NCBI GenBank assembly: GCA_000421325.1
Contig: ATWQ01000011.1
Location: 1-64,000 of the forward strand
Direction of reading: 5' to 3'
Length of the DNA: 64,000 bases
DNA from: an alpha proteobacterium SCGC AAA536-K22
GTDB lineage: Bacteria > Pseudomonadota > Alphaproteobacteria > Puniceispirillales > Marisalimonadaceae
The position numbers were made by a program, and so were the translations under genes. The notes below the pieces were generated by a model. That model worked only from the letters and a program-made list of their open reading frames with translations, was not told where the DNA came from and made no database searches. Numbering within the stretch: position 1 is the first letter of the stretch; each line of letters begins with the position of its first letter. Positions 45,769 through 53,971 of this stretch are shown piece by piece.

Positions 45769-47235
45769 ATGAAAACTAAAGCATTTATTCGCCGCGTTGG
45801 TTTTGGCCTTAAGCCTGACGAACAAGTCCCTAAAAATGCACTGGATTGGGCAAAAGAACAAATGCTAGTTGTGCCAAAATTAATTTGGCCGGGTAGAATT
45901 TACTCGGAAAAAGAAATGTTAGATATTAGAGTAGATTTCACCACTTCTGAAGATAAACTTCAAAAGACCGAAAAAGATCCATCAAAAGCTAAAGCAAAGA
46001 AAAGAAAATTATATCGTAGGACTGGACGAAAATTTTTTGAACGATATGAATTAGCTATTAGGCATCATCAAGCAGTGTATGGAAATCAACCAGTATTTGA
46101 ACGTTTTTGGCACTTTTGGGGAAATCATTTTGCCATTGTTGATAAAAATAAATTACCAGTTTTTAATACGGGCCCAATGCAAAGAGAACAATTACGCCCA
46201 TTAATGACAGGAAGATTTGCAGATATGGTCTATGACATGACTTTAACATGGCCAATGATAAAAAGTTTAGATAATTTTAAATCAAGAGGTCCCAATTCAG
46301 CATTTAATGTAAATAGAAGACGTAAAAACAAACCTGAAAAAGGATTAAACGAAAACCATGGCAGAGAATTATTAGAACTTCATACTATTTCTCCTCAAGC
46401 AGGATATACTCAAGTAGATGTCATTAATGCCGCTTATATTATGACAGGATGGGGTTTTATTGGTGGTAAAAAAGGTGTTGAAGCAAAAAAAATAGGTTAT
46501 CTAGGCAGTCTTCATGAGCCAGGCACACACACAGTTCTTGGAAAAAAATATAAAACAGAAGGCTTTAGTTCTAAGACAAAAGGTAAAAAACAATTACGTA
46601 ATCTTATTGAAAATCTCTGCGAGAGTGAAGACTGTATAAATTTTATAGCCTGGAAATTATGTAGACACTTTATTTGTGATGACCCAAAAACAGAAATGAT
46701 GAAAATTATAATTGATGCTTGGAAAAAATCCAAAGGAATGCTTCCAGATATTCACAAGGCTGTCCTTGAAGCTACATGGAAATACGGTGAACCTGAACAG
46801 AAATTCCTTTCACCAGAAACTTGGCTTATACAAATTGCAAGAATGACTGGAGCTGATTGGCCTGGGAACCCCAAAATTTTTGAATATGATTTCGAATCTA
46901 GGCTTAATTATAAACAAAAGAAAATTAGTTGGATACTTGGTGAATTAGGGCACCTGCCTTTCAGAGCTAAACAACCAAACGGATTTCCAGATACTGAAGC
47001 AGAGTGGCTTTCACAAGAATATCTAGTTAGACGAATTGCATTAGTGAATAACCCTACTCAAATCGGATTATATAAAAATTCATTACCATTAATTGATATT
47101 TCAAAAAAAATGGTAAATAAAAATTTTGATGATCCTAGAAAATTGTTGGGTATTTTAAGAAAATTAGAAAATAAGAATAGTAATTCAAATTCTTTAATTG
47201 CCGTATTATGTAGTAGAAAGGTTTTAAAAGTATGA
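45769..47235 (+). CDS. DUF1800 family protein
   Basis: The 488-residue protein is of the DUF1800 family. It has HFWGNHFAI near residue 122, the NENHGRELLELHTI motif near residue 198 and YTQVDVINAAYIMTGWG near 218, followed by FIAWKLCRHFICDDP near 295. Unlike many relatives it shows no signal peptide. Genes of this family nearly always precede a DUF1501 gene, as here, where the two overlap as ATGA. The function is unknown; the pair is thought to act at the cell surface or periplasm. Confidence 0.85.
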   Translation: MKTKAFIRRVGFGLKPDEQVPKNALDWAKEQMLVVPKLIWPGRIYSEKEMLDIRVDFTTSEDKLQKTEKDPSKAKAKKRKLYRRTGRKFFERYELAIRHHQAVYGNQPVFERFWHFWGNHFAIVDKNKLPVFNTGPMQREQLRPLMTGRFADMVYDMTLTWPMIKSLDNFKSRGPNSAFNVNRRRKNKPEKGLNENHGRELLELHTISPQAGYTQVDVINAAYIMTGWGFIGGKKGVEAKKIGYLGSLHEPGTHTVLGKKYKTEGFSSKTKGKKQLRNLIENLCESEDCINFIAWKLCRHFICDDPKTEMMKIIIDAWKKSKGMLPDIHKAVLEATWKYGEPEQKFLSPETWLIQIARMTGADWPGNPKIFEYDFESRLNYKQKKISWILGELGHLPFRAKQPNGFPDTEAEWLSQEYLVRRIALVNNPTQIGLYKNSLPLIDISKKMVNKNFDDPRKLLGILRKLENKNSNSNSLIAVLCSRKVLKV

Positions 47236-48377
47236 ATGTTTCACGACGTATTTTTTTATCCGGCTCAGCTTCATTAATAGTTTCCGCTCCAATAATATCA
47301 AGAGCCTTTGGTTCAACTTCAACAAAGAAAAATCTTGTTGTTATAATGTTACGTGGTGGAATGGACGGCCTTACGGCAGTACCTTTTATCGGTAATAATA
47401 TTCTTAGAAAAGCTAGGCCAGATATTGGAGTAGATAAACCTATAAAAATTACTGCTGATTTTGCACTCCATCCACAGCTTAAAAAATTCAAAAAATTATG
47501 GGACAAAAATAAGGCATCTATCTTTCACGCGACCTCTATACCATATACAGGTAGATCACACTTTGAAGGACAATACCTAATGGAAAGTGGTGGAACTGTA
47601 CCTTATTATGATAAGACCGGATGGCTTGGAAGAGCTCTCGACACAGCAAATAAAAAAAGTTTGTCTATCTCACTTCCAATGCCTCTTATCCTAAGAGGCG
47701 GAAAAGATCTTGATAATTTTATGCCTTCAGCTAATAGATTGCCTAGTGATGAAACATTAAAAATTTTAGCAGCTGACTATCATGAAGATGAAGTGTTAAG
47801 CAATGTTTTACGTACCATACGAAAGAGGCCAATAGCAATGATGCAAACTAGTAAGAATTCAAGCCAAGACGTAAAAAGATTAGCTAAGATTGCAGGTCAG
47901 CAACTGGTCCAACCTAACGGACCAAGTATTGCAGTGTTTGATATAGCAGGATTTGACACTCATGCTGATCAAGGAGGTGACTATGGAGAGCATGCAAAAA
48001 AATTAAAACAATTTGACGAAATAATTGGTACATTAGAGGATGAATTAGGTTCTGCTTTTGAAAATACAATAATTGTTTCACTTACAGAATTTGGAAGAAC
48101 AGTTGACCAAAATGGAGGGTCTGGAACAGAACATGGTTATGGTTCTGCCATTCTTATGGCTGGCGGTCTATTACCTAAATCAAAAATAATAGGTGACTGG
48201 CCTGGTCTAGAAAAAAAGAATTTATTTGAAGGTCGTGATTTAGATTCTTCGATTGATGCTAGAGCTGTTTATGCATCAATTCTTGCTCGAGTTTTAGATA
48301 GAGATCATAGAGAGATAATTAAAAACGCTTTTTTTAATGCTAATCTTCCAGACATGTCCCAGAGGATTTTTGGATAA
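47232..48377 (+). CDS. DUF1501 family protein, Tat-exported
   Basis: The 381-residue protein has a twin-arginine signal (VSRRIFLSG, then a hydrophobic stretch to about residue 25). Family motifs are MLRGGMDGLTAVP near residue 38, FHATSIPYTGRSHFEGQYLME near 98 and TEFGRTVDQNGGSGTEHGYGSA near 296. The DUF1501 fold is related to alkaline-phosphatase-like/sulfatase enzymes, but no activity is established. Its stop lies 28 bases before the outermost tRNA-Phe fragment, so it marks the chromosomal side of the integrated region. Confidence 0.88.
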   Translation: MNVSRRIFLSGSASLIVSAPIISRAFGSTSTKKNLVVIMLRGGMDGLTAVPFIGNNILRKARPDIGVDKPIKITADFALHPQLKKFKKLWDKNKASIFHATSIPYTGRSHFEGQYLMESGGTVPYYDKTGWLGRALDTANKKSLSISLPMPLILRGGKDLDNFMPSANRLPSDETLKILAADYHEDEVLSNVLRTIRKRPIAMMQTSKNSSQDVKRLAKIAGQQLVQPNGPSIAVFDIAGFDTHADQGGDYGEHAKKLKQFDEIIGTLEDELGSAFENTIIVSLTEFGRTVDQNGGSGTEHGYGSAILMAGGLLPKSKIIGDWPGLEKKNLFEGRDLDSSIDARAVYASILARVLDRDHREIIKNAFFNANLPDMSQRIFG

Positions 48378-48405
48378 TATAACAAACTAGATCATTTTAT
48401 TTTTG

Positions 48406-48461
48406 TGGTACCCGGTGGCGGATTCGAATCACCGACACGAGGATTTTCAGTCCTCTGCTCT
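48406..48461 (-). repeat. Truncated tRNA-Phe 3' fragment (outer att-like repeat)
   Basis: This 56-bp copy covers the D-stem 3' strand to CCA and differs from the intact tRNA-Phe at 3 positions. It keeps the GAA anticodon loop but lacks the 5' acceptor strand and most of the D arm, so it cannot make a tRNA. One difference breaks a T-stem pair. It probably corresponds to the attR end of the oldest insertion. Confidence 0.9.
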
Positions 48462-48542
48462 TCTACAAATCTACTTAGGCATATCTAAGACATAACAAAA
48501 TAATATTACCATAGTCACATCTCCGTCACACGGAGGATGTAA
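48462..48542. repeat. Conserved right-end sequence, cassette A
   Basis: These 81 bp align without gaps to the sequence after the second tRNA fragment (52975-53055) with about 9 mismatches. They contain the 17-bp motif GTCACATCTCCGTCACA at 48514-48530, starting 108 bp from the CCA end of the fragment, the same spacing as in cassette B. An imperfect hairpin surrounds it (CTCCG tcaca CGGAG). Confidence 0.85.
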
Positions 48543-48914
48543 AATGGCGTAATTTAGAAAAATACTGGTGCAAAGATACAGCCAAGTAAAATGCAATACA
48601 AGCTGTAGAAGTGTGAATTAATTTTTTAAAAATTTGTCAAGTTATTAAGTCTGATAGCATTTTTTAACATAAAGTGTACACTTCTTTTCAAATTACTTGT
48701 ATCTAATATCATTAGATTTTTTCTCTTTACAAATTTCAATTTTTACATCATCTCCATTAGTTGTCTCACTTTTTAAAAAATCTATTTCTAGTTAAAACAT
48801 CTTGTTCTCATATTATTTCACTTATATATATTTTTTAAATTTTAAATATACTTCTAAAATACTACCCCTTTTGGCACATACATTGCAATTTTGGATTATC
48901 AAAAAAGGAAAAAT
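48543..48914. other. Noncoding leader inside cassette A
   Basis: This AT-rich stretch lies between the right-end repeat and the methyltransferase gene. I see no ORF with coding character, no RNA gene and no strong inverted repeat. It presumably carries the promoter of the TPR-methyltransferase gene, but no convincing -35/-10 pair stands out. Confidence 0.5.
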
Positions 48915-51035
48915 ATGAATAGTATTTCTATTGATCAATCTTTATTGAAGGCAAAAGCGTATTCTCGTAAGGGAGAAAATGAACAAGCTATAAATATTTG
49001 TAAGGATATATTGATTAAATTTCCAAATAACAATAGGGTAAAAAATCAAATATTTTTGCTAACTCAATCAGTGATTAGACCACATAAAGAAAAACTAATT
49101 GATTTACTTAATAATAATAGATTTAAAGAAATGGAATTTTATGCTCAAACTTGTTTTGAGCGTTTTCCATATTCTTATGAAATTAAAAATCTTCTTGGTA
49201 TAGCACAAATAAATCAAAATCAATTTGAGAAAGGAGAATTTACTTTTAAAAAAGCATATCAACTTGAACCTAAAAATCCCTACATAACATATAACTTAGG
49301 TAACGCATTACAACATCAAAATAAATTAAATGAAGCTTTAGCAATCTATGACAAAGCTATCTCACTAAAACCTAATTTTTATGAAGCAATATGCAGTGCC
49401 AGTGAAGCTCTAATAAAACTTGAAAGATCAGATGAAGCTGTCATTTCAATAATGAAGGCTATTAAATTAAAAAAAGATGCTACGCAAGCCTATATAATTT
49501 TAGGTAATGCATTTAAAAATCTCGAATTTAAAAAACCAAATCTAGAACTCCAAAGTAACATAATAAAACTTTTAGATAAAAAAAGTTTATTCCAACCAGT
49601 TGAAATAACTTTATCTATGATAAGTCTTTTAAAAACTGATAAAAACCTTATGAGCGTAATTAACGCAGCACTTCAGTCAGATTTAAGTTTAACTTTATCA
49701 AAAATAATTAACACATTTTCAAATAATAAACTTTTTTTAAAATTTTTAGGTGTTTCTCTAATCCCTGATATCGATTTTGAGAAAGTTTTACAAATTATCA
49801 GAACTTCTATATTGCAAAATATTTATACATTACCAAATAATTTCAAAATACAAAATTTCCAATCATATCTAGCCATTCAGTGTTTCATGAATGACTTCAT
49901 ATACGAAGAATTAAAAAAAGAAAAAGAATTACTATTTAAATTAGAAGCAAAGATAGAGAATTATTTAAATAATGGAAGACAACCCCCATTATCTTATATT
50001 TTGTGTTTAGCTAGTTATAGAAAGATAGGATCTTATAAATGGAGTAAATTAATATTATTTCCAGATAACTTTATACAAACAAGTAAAATCCTAATAAACA
50101 ATGAAATTGAAGAAAAAATAATTTCATCAGAAATACCTATTCTTAATAAAATTTTAGACAGCACTTCTTTGAAGGTTAAAACACAATATGAAGAAAACCC
50201 TTACCCTACGTGGGATTGTATCAGATTACCTTGGAAGCCTCTCACTATAGCAGAAATTGTAAATAATAGAAAAATGAAACTTCATGATAACGAAATCAAA
50301 CGAAATTCATTCCCTGAAATTCTTATAGCAGGATGTGGAACTGGACAGCAATCTATAAGTACAGCTTTACTTTTTAAAAATTCTCAAGTGTTAGCAATTG
50401 ATTTAAGTATGAAAAGTTTAAGTTTTGCAAAAAGAAAAAGTCAAGAGATTGGGCTTAAAAATATAAAATATATTCAAGCAGATATTTTAGATTTGAAAAA
50501 TTTAAACAAAAGTTTCGACGTTATCGAAAGTGTAGGAGTACTTCATCACATGAAAGACCCAATGATTGGTTGGAAAATACTCCTAGATTTACTAAAAACT
50601 GGAGGCTTAATGAAAATTGGTCTTTACAGTAAAGCAGCAAGGCTGGACGTAGAGTTAACAAGAAGTGAGATTAATAATTTAAAAATTGCAACAAGCTTAG
50701 AAAATTTGAAATCCTTTAGAAAAGTAATTATAAATTCTAATAAATTACACCATGTAAGCCTAAGAAAATCCTATGATTTTTATAATACAAGTATGTTCCG
50801 TGATCTTATTTTTCATTCAACTGAACATTGTTTTACAATTTCACAAATAAAAGAAGCTTTAGATTCGTTAGATTTAAAATTTTGTGGGTTTGAAGACGAA
50901 ATGATTAACAAGAATTTCGAAAAAACTTATAGTAAGTTTAACGATAGATATGATCTTGACAAATGGGATGTATATGAAAAAAACTTCCCGCAAACTTTCG
51001 AACATATGTATCAGTTTTGGTGTCAAAAAAATTAA
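48915..51035 (+). CDS. TPR protein with C-terminal SAM-dependent methyltransferase domain
   Basis: The protein has about 706 residues. The N-terminal 200 residues are tetratricopeptide repeats (for example NPYITYNLGNALQHQNKLNEA and the following NFYEAICSASEAL). A less conserved helical middle follows, then QYEENPYPTW near residue 430 and a class I methyltransferase with the SAM motif ILIAGCGTGQQS near 470, an acidic residue in VLAIDLS, and VLHHMKDP. The ATG with AAAGGAAAA upstream was chosen over a TTG 24 bases earlier. Targets of such TPR-methyltransferases are unknown; modification of glycans or glycoproteins is a guess. It converges on the next gene with a 19-base gap. Confidence 0.83.
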   Translation: MNSISIDQSLLKAKAYSRKGENEQAINICKDILIKFPNNNRVKNQIFLLTQSVIRPHKEKLIDLLNNNRFKEMEFYAQTCFERFPYSYEIKNLLGIAQINQNQFEKGEFTFKKAYQLEPKNPYITYNLGNALQHQNKLNEALAIYDKAISLKPNFYEAICSASEALIKLERSDEAVISIMKAIKLKKDATQAYIILGNAFKNLEFKKPNLELQSNIIKLLDKKSLFQPVEITLSMISLLKTDKNLMSVINAALQSDLSLTLSKIINTFSNNKLFLKFLGVSLIPDIDFEKVLQIIRTSILQNIYTLPNNFKIQNFQSYLAIQCFMNDFIYEELKKEKELLFKLEAKIENYLNNGRQPPLSYILCLASYRKIGSYKWSKLILFPDNFIQTSKILINNEIEEKIISSEIPILNKILDSTSLKVKTQYEENPYPTWDCIRLPWKPLTIAEIVNNRKMKLHDNEIKRNSFPEILIAGCGTGQQSISTALLFKNSQVLAIDLSMKSLSFAKRKSQEIGLKNIKYIQADILDLKNLNKSFDVIESVGVLHHMKDPMIGWKILLDLLKTGGLMKIGLYSKAARLDVELTRSEINNLKIATSLENLKSFRKVIINSNKLHHVSLRKSYDFYNTSMFRDLIFHSTEHCFTISQIKEALDSLDLKFCGFEDEMINKNFEKTYSKFNDRYDLDKWDVYEKNFPQTFEHMYQFWCQKN

Positions 51036-51054
51036 TATTGTTTAATTTAAATAT

Positions 51055-52752
51055 TTATATTAATTCAATATCAAATGAAATACTAACTCTATTACTGTTT
51101 CCTAAATACGGAATAGTCCCATGCCATACATAAGAGGGAAACAGTATTAACATTCCTAATTCTGGTTTAATAACTTGAACTTCTCTATCCCCACCAAAAT
51201 GCGGCAAATCATAACCTGATCTATTAAATTCAATCCAACTAGCATTTTTTTTTCTTTCTAAGGATAAATCTGGAAGATCAACATAATAAACACCACTCAT
51301 CCACCCTTGATCGTGTATATGGTTAGTTTGATAATCACCAGAACCAAGTAAATTTACCCAGCAATCGATATTATACTTTTTTGGCTTACCTATTAAAAAG
51401 GGATGGTGTACATTTTGCGGTAGTTTGTTAATTCTGTTATCAATAGCTCTTGTAAGCAAAGTTTGAAATTTTCTAATAGTGGTGTCAGAATTTTTAAACA
51501 ATTTTCTTATTACTGTTCCACCTCGAATAGCCCACCCTATATTATTCTCTTCAACTCGTCGTGGATGATTTTTTAAAACCGACAATAGTTCTAAGTTAAA
51601 TAAATTAATATTTTCATTTGTATAATTTTGAATGTTATCAACATGAACCAAATTAGGAAAATCAACTAATTGATTTGCTTCATTAAATCTTTCTAATCCT
51701 CTTAGTGCAATGTATTTGTAAGCAAGTGCTCTAGTGTCCATTGGTCTATCAACAAGGGCATCTTCCAAAAATTTTAATCCATTCTCACAATCCATTTTTT
51801 CTTTAAGATAAAATTCAGCTAAAAGCATTTTTTGATCAAAATTGGGATTAAGCAAATAACTTTTTATATAACTTTTTAACGCTTGATCTTTCTTTCCATG
51901 TTCAATTAACAGTTTACCTAAATTGTTATGATAAAATATATTGTAAGGGTTTATACTAATTGCATTAGTATAATTTTGAAATGATTGGTCAAAACACCCT
52001 AATTTATAGTATGTAAATCCAATACAATTATAAGCTTCAGCAAACTTAGGGAACGTTTTTAAAGATTTATTGTAATAAAAAAGAGCCTGATCAAAATTTT
52101 TCATTTCACTATATGTATTTCCAATATTAATGTAAATCTCTGGACTATTTGGTTGAAAAGTTAGTACTTTATTAAAGTGTACTAAAGAATCTTTATATCT
52201 TTTCATTTTATGATATATTATGCCTAAATAATTATGTAGCTTTAGAGATTCAGGGAACTTACAAATCAATTCGTTTGTAAGATTTAAAGCAATTTGATTT
52301 TTCTCGAGAGCTAGAAGATCATCAATAGATTTTAATTTTTCTATTCCTGGATCTCCCTTTTTTATACTTTTTTCACCTATGGCTTTGTTTTTAGCAATAC
52401 TTTCCAATGTTGAATTTAAATCTTCAAAAGATTTTCCAGACACTCCAAATTCTTTTGCTTTTAAACATGTTTTTGTGGCCTCAGCAATATTATTAGAGCT
52501 TATTAATGCATTTATATAGCTAACCCAAAATTGATATTCATTGGGATTAGCTTTTAAAGCATTTCTAAAATAAAATATAGAATTTTTAAAATCTCCCTTA
52601 TTTGAAATCAAATCACCCTTATTATGATTGGCAATCGGATGCTTTGGATCCATTTGTAAAACATTGTTATAAAGATTGGATGCATCATTAAACATTTCAG
52701 CTTTATGAAATTCTATAGCTTTTGTAAGAGCTTGTTCTATCGTTAATCGCAA
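51055..52752 (-). CDS. TPR protein with C-terminal 2OG-Fe(II) oxygenase-like domain
   Basis: The protein has 565 residues. Roughly residues 1-330 are TPR repeats, such as NSPEIYINIGNTYSEMKNFDQA. The C-terminal 190 residues have NHIHDQGWMSGVYYVDLP near 477 and GMLILFPSYVWHGTIPY near 533, followed by RVSISFDI; this resembles the putative 2OG-Fe(II) oxygenases with HIH and distal His iron ligands. The start is TTG, preceded by AAAAGGT. This leader and start are homologous to those of the TPR gene in cassette B, which supports the start. The role could be hydroxylation of a sugar or protein. Confidence 0.8.
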   Translation of the reverse strand: MRLTIEQALTKAIEFHKAEMFNDASNLYNNVLQMDPKHPIANHNKGDLISNKGDFKNSIFYFRNALKANPNEYQFWVSYINALISSNNIAEATKTCLKAKEFGVSGKSFEDLNSTLESIAKNKAIGEKSIKKGDPGIEKLKSIDDLLALEKNQIALNLTNELICKFPESLKLHNYLGIIYHKMKRYKDSLVHFNKVLTFQPNSPEIYINIGNTYSEMKNFDQALFYYNKSLKTFPKFAEAYNCIGFTYYKLGCFDQSFQNYTNAISINPYNIFYHNNLGKLLIEHGKKDQALKSYIKSYLLNPNFDQKMLLAEFYLKEKMDCENGLKFLEDALVDRPMDTRALAYKYIALRGLERFNEANQLVDFPNLVHVDNIQNYTNENINLFNLELLSVLKNHPRRVEENNIGWAIRGGTVIRKLFKNSDTTIRKFQTLLTRAIDNRINKLPQNVHHPFLIGKPKKYNIDCWVNLLGSGDYQTNHIHDQGWMSGVYYVDLPDLSLERKKNASWIEFNRSGYDLPHFGGDREVQVIKPELGMLILFPSYVWHGTIPYLGNSNRVSISFDIELI

Positions 52753-52918
52753 AATAATTACCTTTTATTAAATATTTGCAAAAATCAGACCATAATTCAT
52801 AATCTCGGTCACACCTCAGTCACAGTTGTTTAATAGATTAGCTATAAATTAAAATTCTTTAGATATTAACTAGTGAGGTGTTGTCAACAGTTTAGTTAAG
52901 TCTGATATAGAAGAAACG
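52753..52918. repeat. Conserved left-end sequence, cassette A
   Basis: The last 141 bp (52778-52918) align without any gap to 55727-55867 with about 12 mismatches, and weaker similarity continues to the TTG start codon of the TPR gene. It holds the 17-bp motif GTCACACCTCAGTCACA at 52808-52824, which starts 111 bp before the adjoining tRNA fragment, exactly as in cassette B. It doubles as the 5' leader of the minus-strand TPR gene. Confidence 0.88.
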
Positions 52919-52974
52919 TGGTGACCGGGGGCGGATTCAAACCACCGACACGAGAATTTTCAGTCCTCTGCTCT
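52919..52974 (-). repeat. Truncated tRNA-Phe 3' fragment (inner att-like repeat)
   Basis: This 56-bp copy differs from the intact gene at 3 positions, different from the changes in the outer copy. It lacks the 5' acceptor strand and most of the D arm. It separates the two cassettes and serves as the boundary of both. Confidence 0.9.
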
Positions 52975-53055
52975 TGTATAAATCTACGCAGGCATATCTA
53001 AGACTTAACAAAATAATATTACCATAGTCACACCTCCATCACATAGAGGATGTAA
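52975..53055. repeat. Conserved right-end sequence, cassette B
   Basis: These 81 bp match the right end of cassette A without gaps. The 17-bp motif appears as GTCACACCTCCATCACA at 53027-53043, again 108 bp from the CCA end of the adjoining tRNA fragment. The kdsB homologue ends about 50 bp inside this boundary. Confidence 0.85.
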
Positions 53056-53105
53056 TTTAGTATTATTATTAATAATCCTAATAAATAAGTTTCGAATTAG
53101 CTTGA

Positions 53106-53948
53106 CTATGGTGTTTTATCTTTTTTTAATTGCTCTCTGATTTTTTCTAAGTCTTCGGGGGTATCAATAGCAAAAGAACTTCCACTTAATGCTATCATAC
53201 GAACATCATAACTCATTTCCAAAAATCTTAGAATTTCTATATCTTCAATTTGTTCTAAAGGAGTTTTATTTTTTTGCTGGGCAAATGATTTTAAACAGTC
53301 GACAGGAAATGCATAAATACAAATTTGCTTCCATGCCATCTCAAACTTTAAACTTTTTGTTGTTGGTATAGCTGCTCTGGTCATATAAAGTAATTTTCCA
53401 TCTGGTCTGGTAACGACTTTAGGTATATTTGGATTAAAAAATTGATCTTCAGTTTCTATGGTTGCCATACCGTTAATTATTTGACCAGGATATTTTATAG
53501 CAGCATCTATAACTTTTCTGATATCTTCTGGGTTAATAATAGGTTCATCTCCTTGTACATTTATAATAACGTCACATTTAATGTAATTACATGCTTCAGC
53601 AATTCTGTCAGTACCTGTCAAACAAGAACTAGACGTCATAAGAACATTTGCGTCAAAATCTTGACAATGTTTTTGTATAATTAAACTATCAGTAGCTACA
53701 TATACGTCTTGCTTGGGAAGTACTTCAATACATTTTTTATAAGTACGATTTAGCATACTTTTACCTTCAATGTCCTTCAAAGGTTTCCCTGGTAAACGAG
53801 AAGAATGATAACGAGCTGGGATAATAATAACAGGCCTCTTTTTTTGGATGAAATTACTTTGTTTTTTGCTTACGAAATTTTTTCTAATCAAGGGAGTCCT
53901 ATGCTTAGTATTTTCTAACGAGAAAAAGTTATTTATGTGTTTATTCAT
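53106..53948 (-). CDS. kdsB: CMP-KDO synthetase homologue (3-deoxy-manno-octulosonate cytidylyltransferase)
   Basis: The 280-residue nucleotidyltransferase has the KdsB motifs VIIIPARYHSSRLPGKPL near residue 40, LTGTDRIAEA near 109, INVQGDEPIINPEDI near 149 and TPLEQIEDIEILRFLE near 229. It would activate KDO (or a related acid sugar) with CTP for LPS or capsule. About 38 residues precede the usual N-terminus, an unusual basic extension. It follows the TPR-glycosyltransferase gene by 23 bases. Since KdsB is normally a core gene, this cassette copy may be a second one for a variable surface glycan. Confidence 0.85.
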   Translation of the reverse strand: MNKHINNFFSLENTKHRTPLIRKNFVSKKQSNFIQKKRPVIIIPARYHSSRLPGKPLKDIEGKSMLNRTYKKCIEVLPKQDVYVATDSLIIQKHCQDFDANVLMTSSSCLTGTDRIAEACNYIKCDVIINVQGDEPIINPEDIRKVIDAAIKYPGQIINGMATIETEDQFFNPNIPKVVTRPDGKLLYMTRAAIPTTKSLKFEMAWKQICIYAFPVDCLKSFAQQKNKTPLEQIEDIEILRFLEMSYDVRMIALSGSSFAIDTPEDLEKIREQLKKDKTP

Positions 53949-53971
53949 TTTTTTAATTTGCTCTTTAGTTA

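Larger units (their letters stand above)
48406..52918. mobile_element. tRNA-Phe-bounded cassette A (integrase-less module)
   Basis: This 4.5-kb unit begins with a 56-bp copy of the tRNA-Phe 3' part and runs up to the next copy. It has a right-end repeat and a left-end repeat that recur in cassette B. Its cargo is two convergent genes: a TPR-methyltransferase and a TPR protein with an oxygenase-like end. No recombinase gene is present. The topology (intact tRNA at one end, 3' fragments at each later boundary, all in the same orientation) is what repeated integration at a tRNA gene produces. Mobility is inferred. Confidence 0.7.

Noticed and set aside
48406-52974. Two further tRNA-Phe genes
   Set aside because: Both copies lack the 5' acceptor strand and most of the D arm, so no cloverleaf can form; they are 3' fragments.
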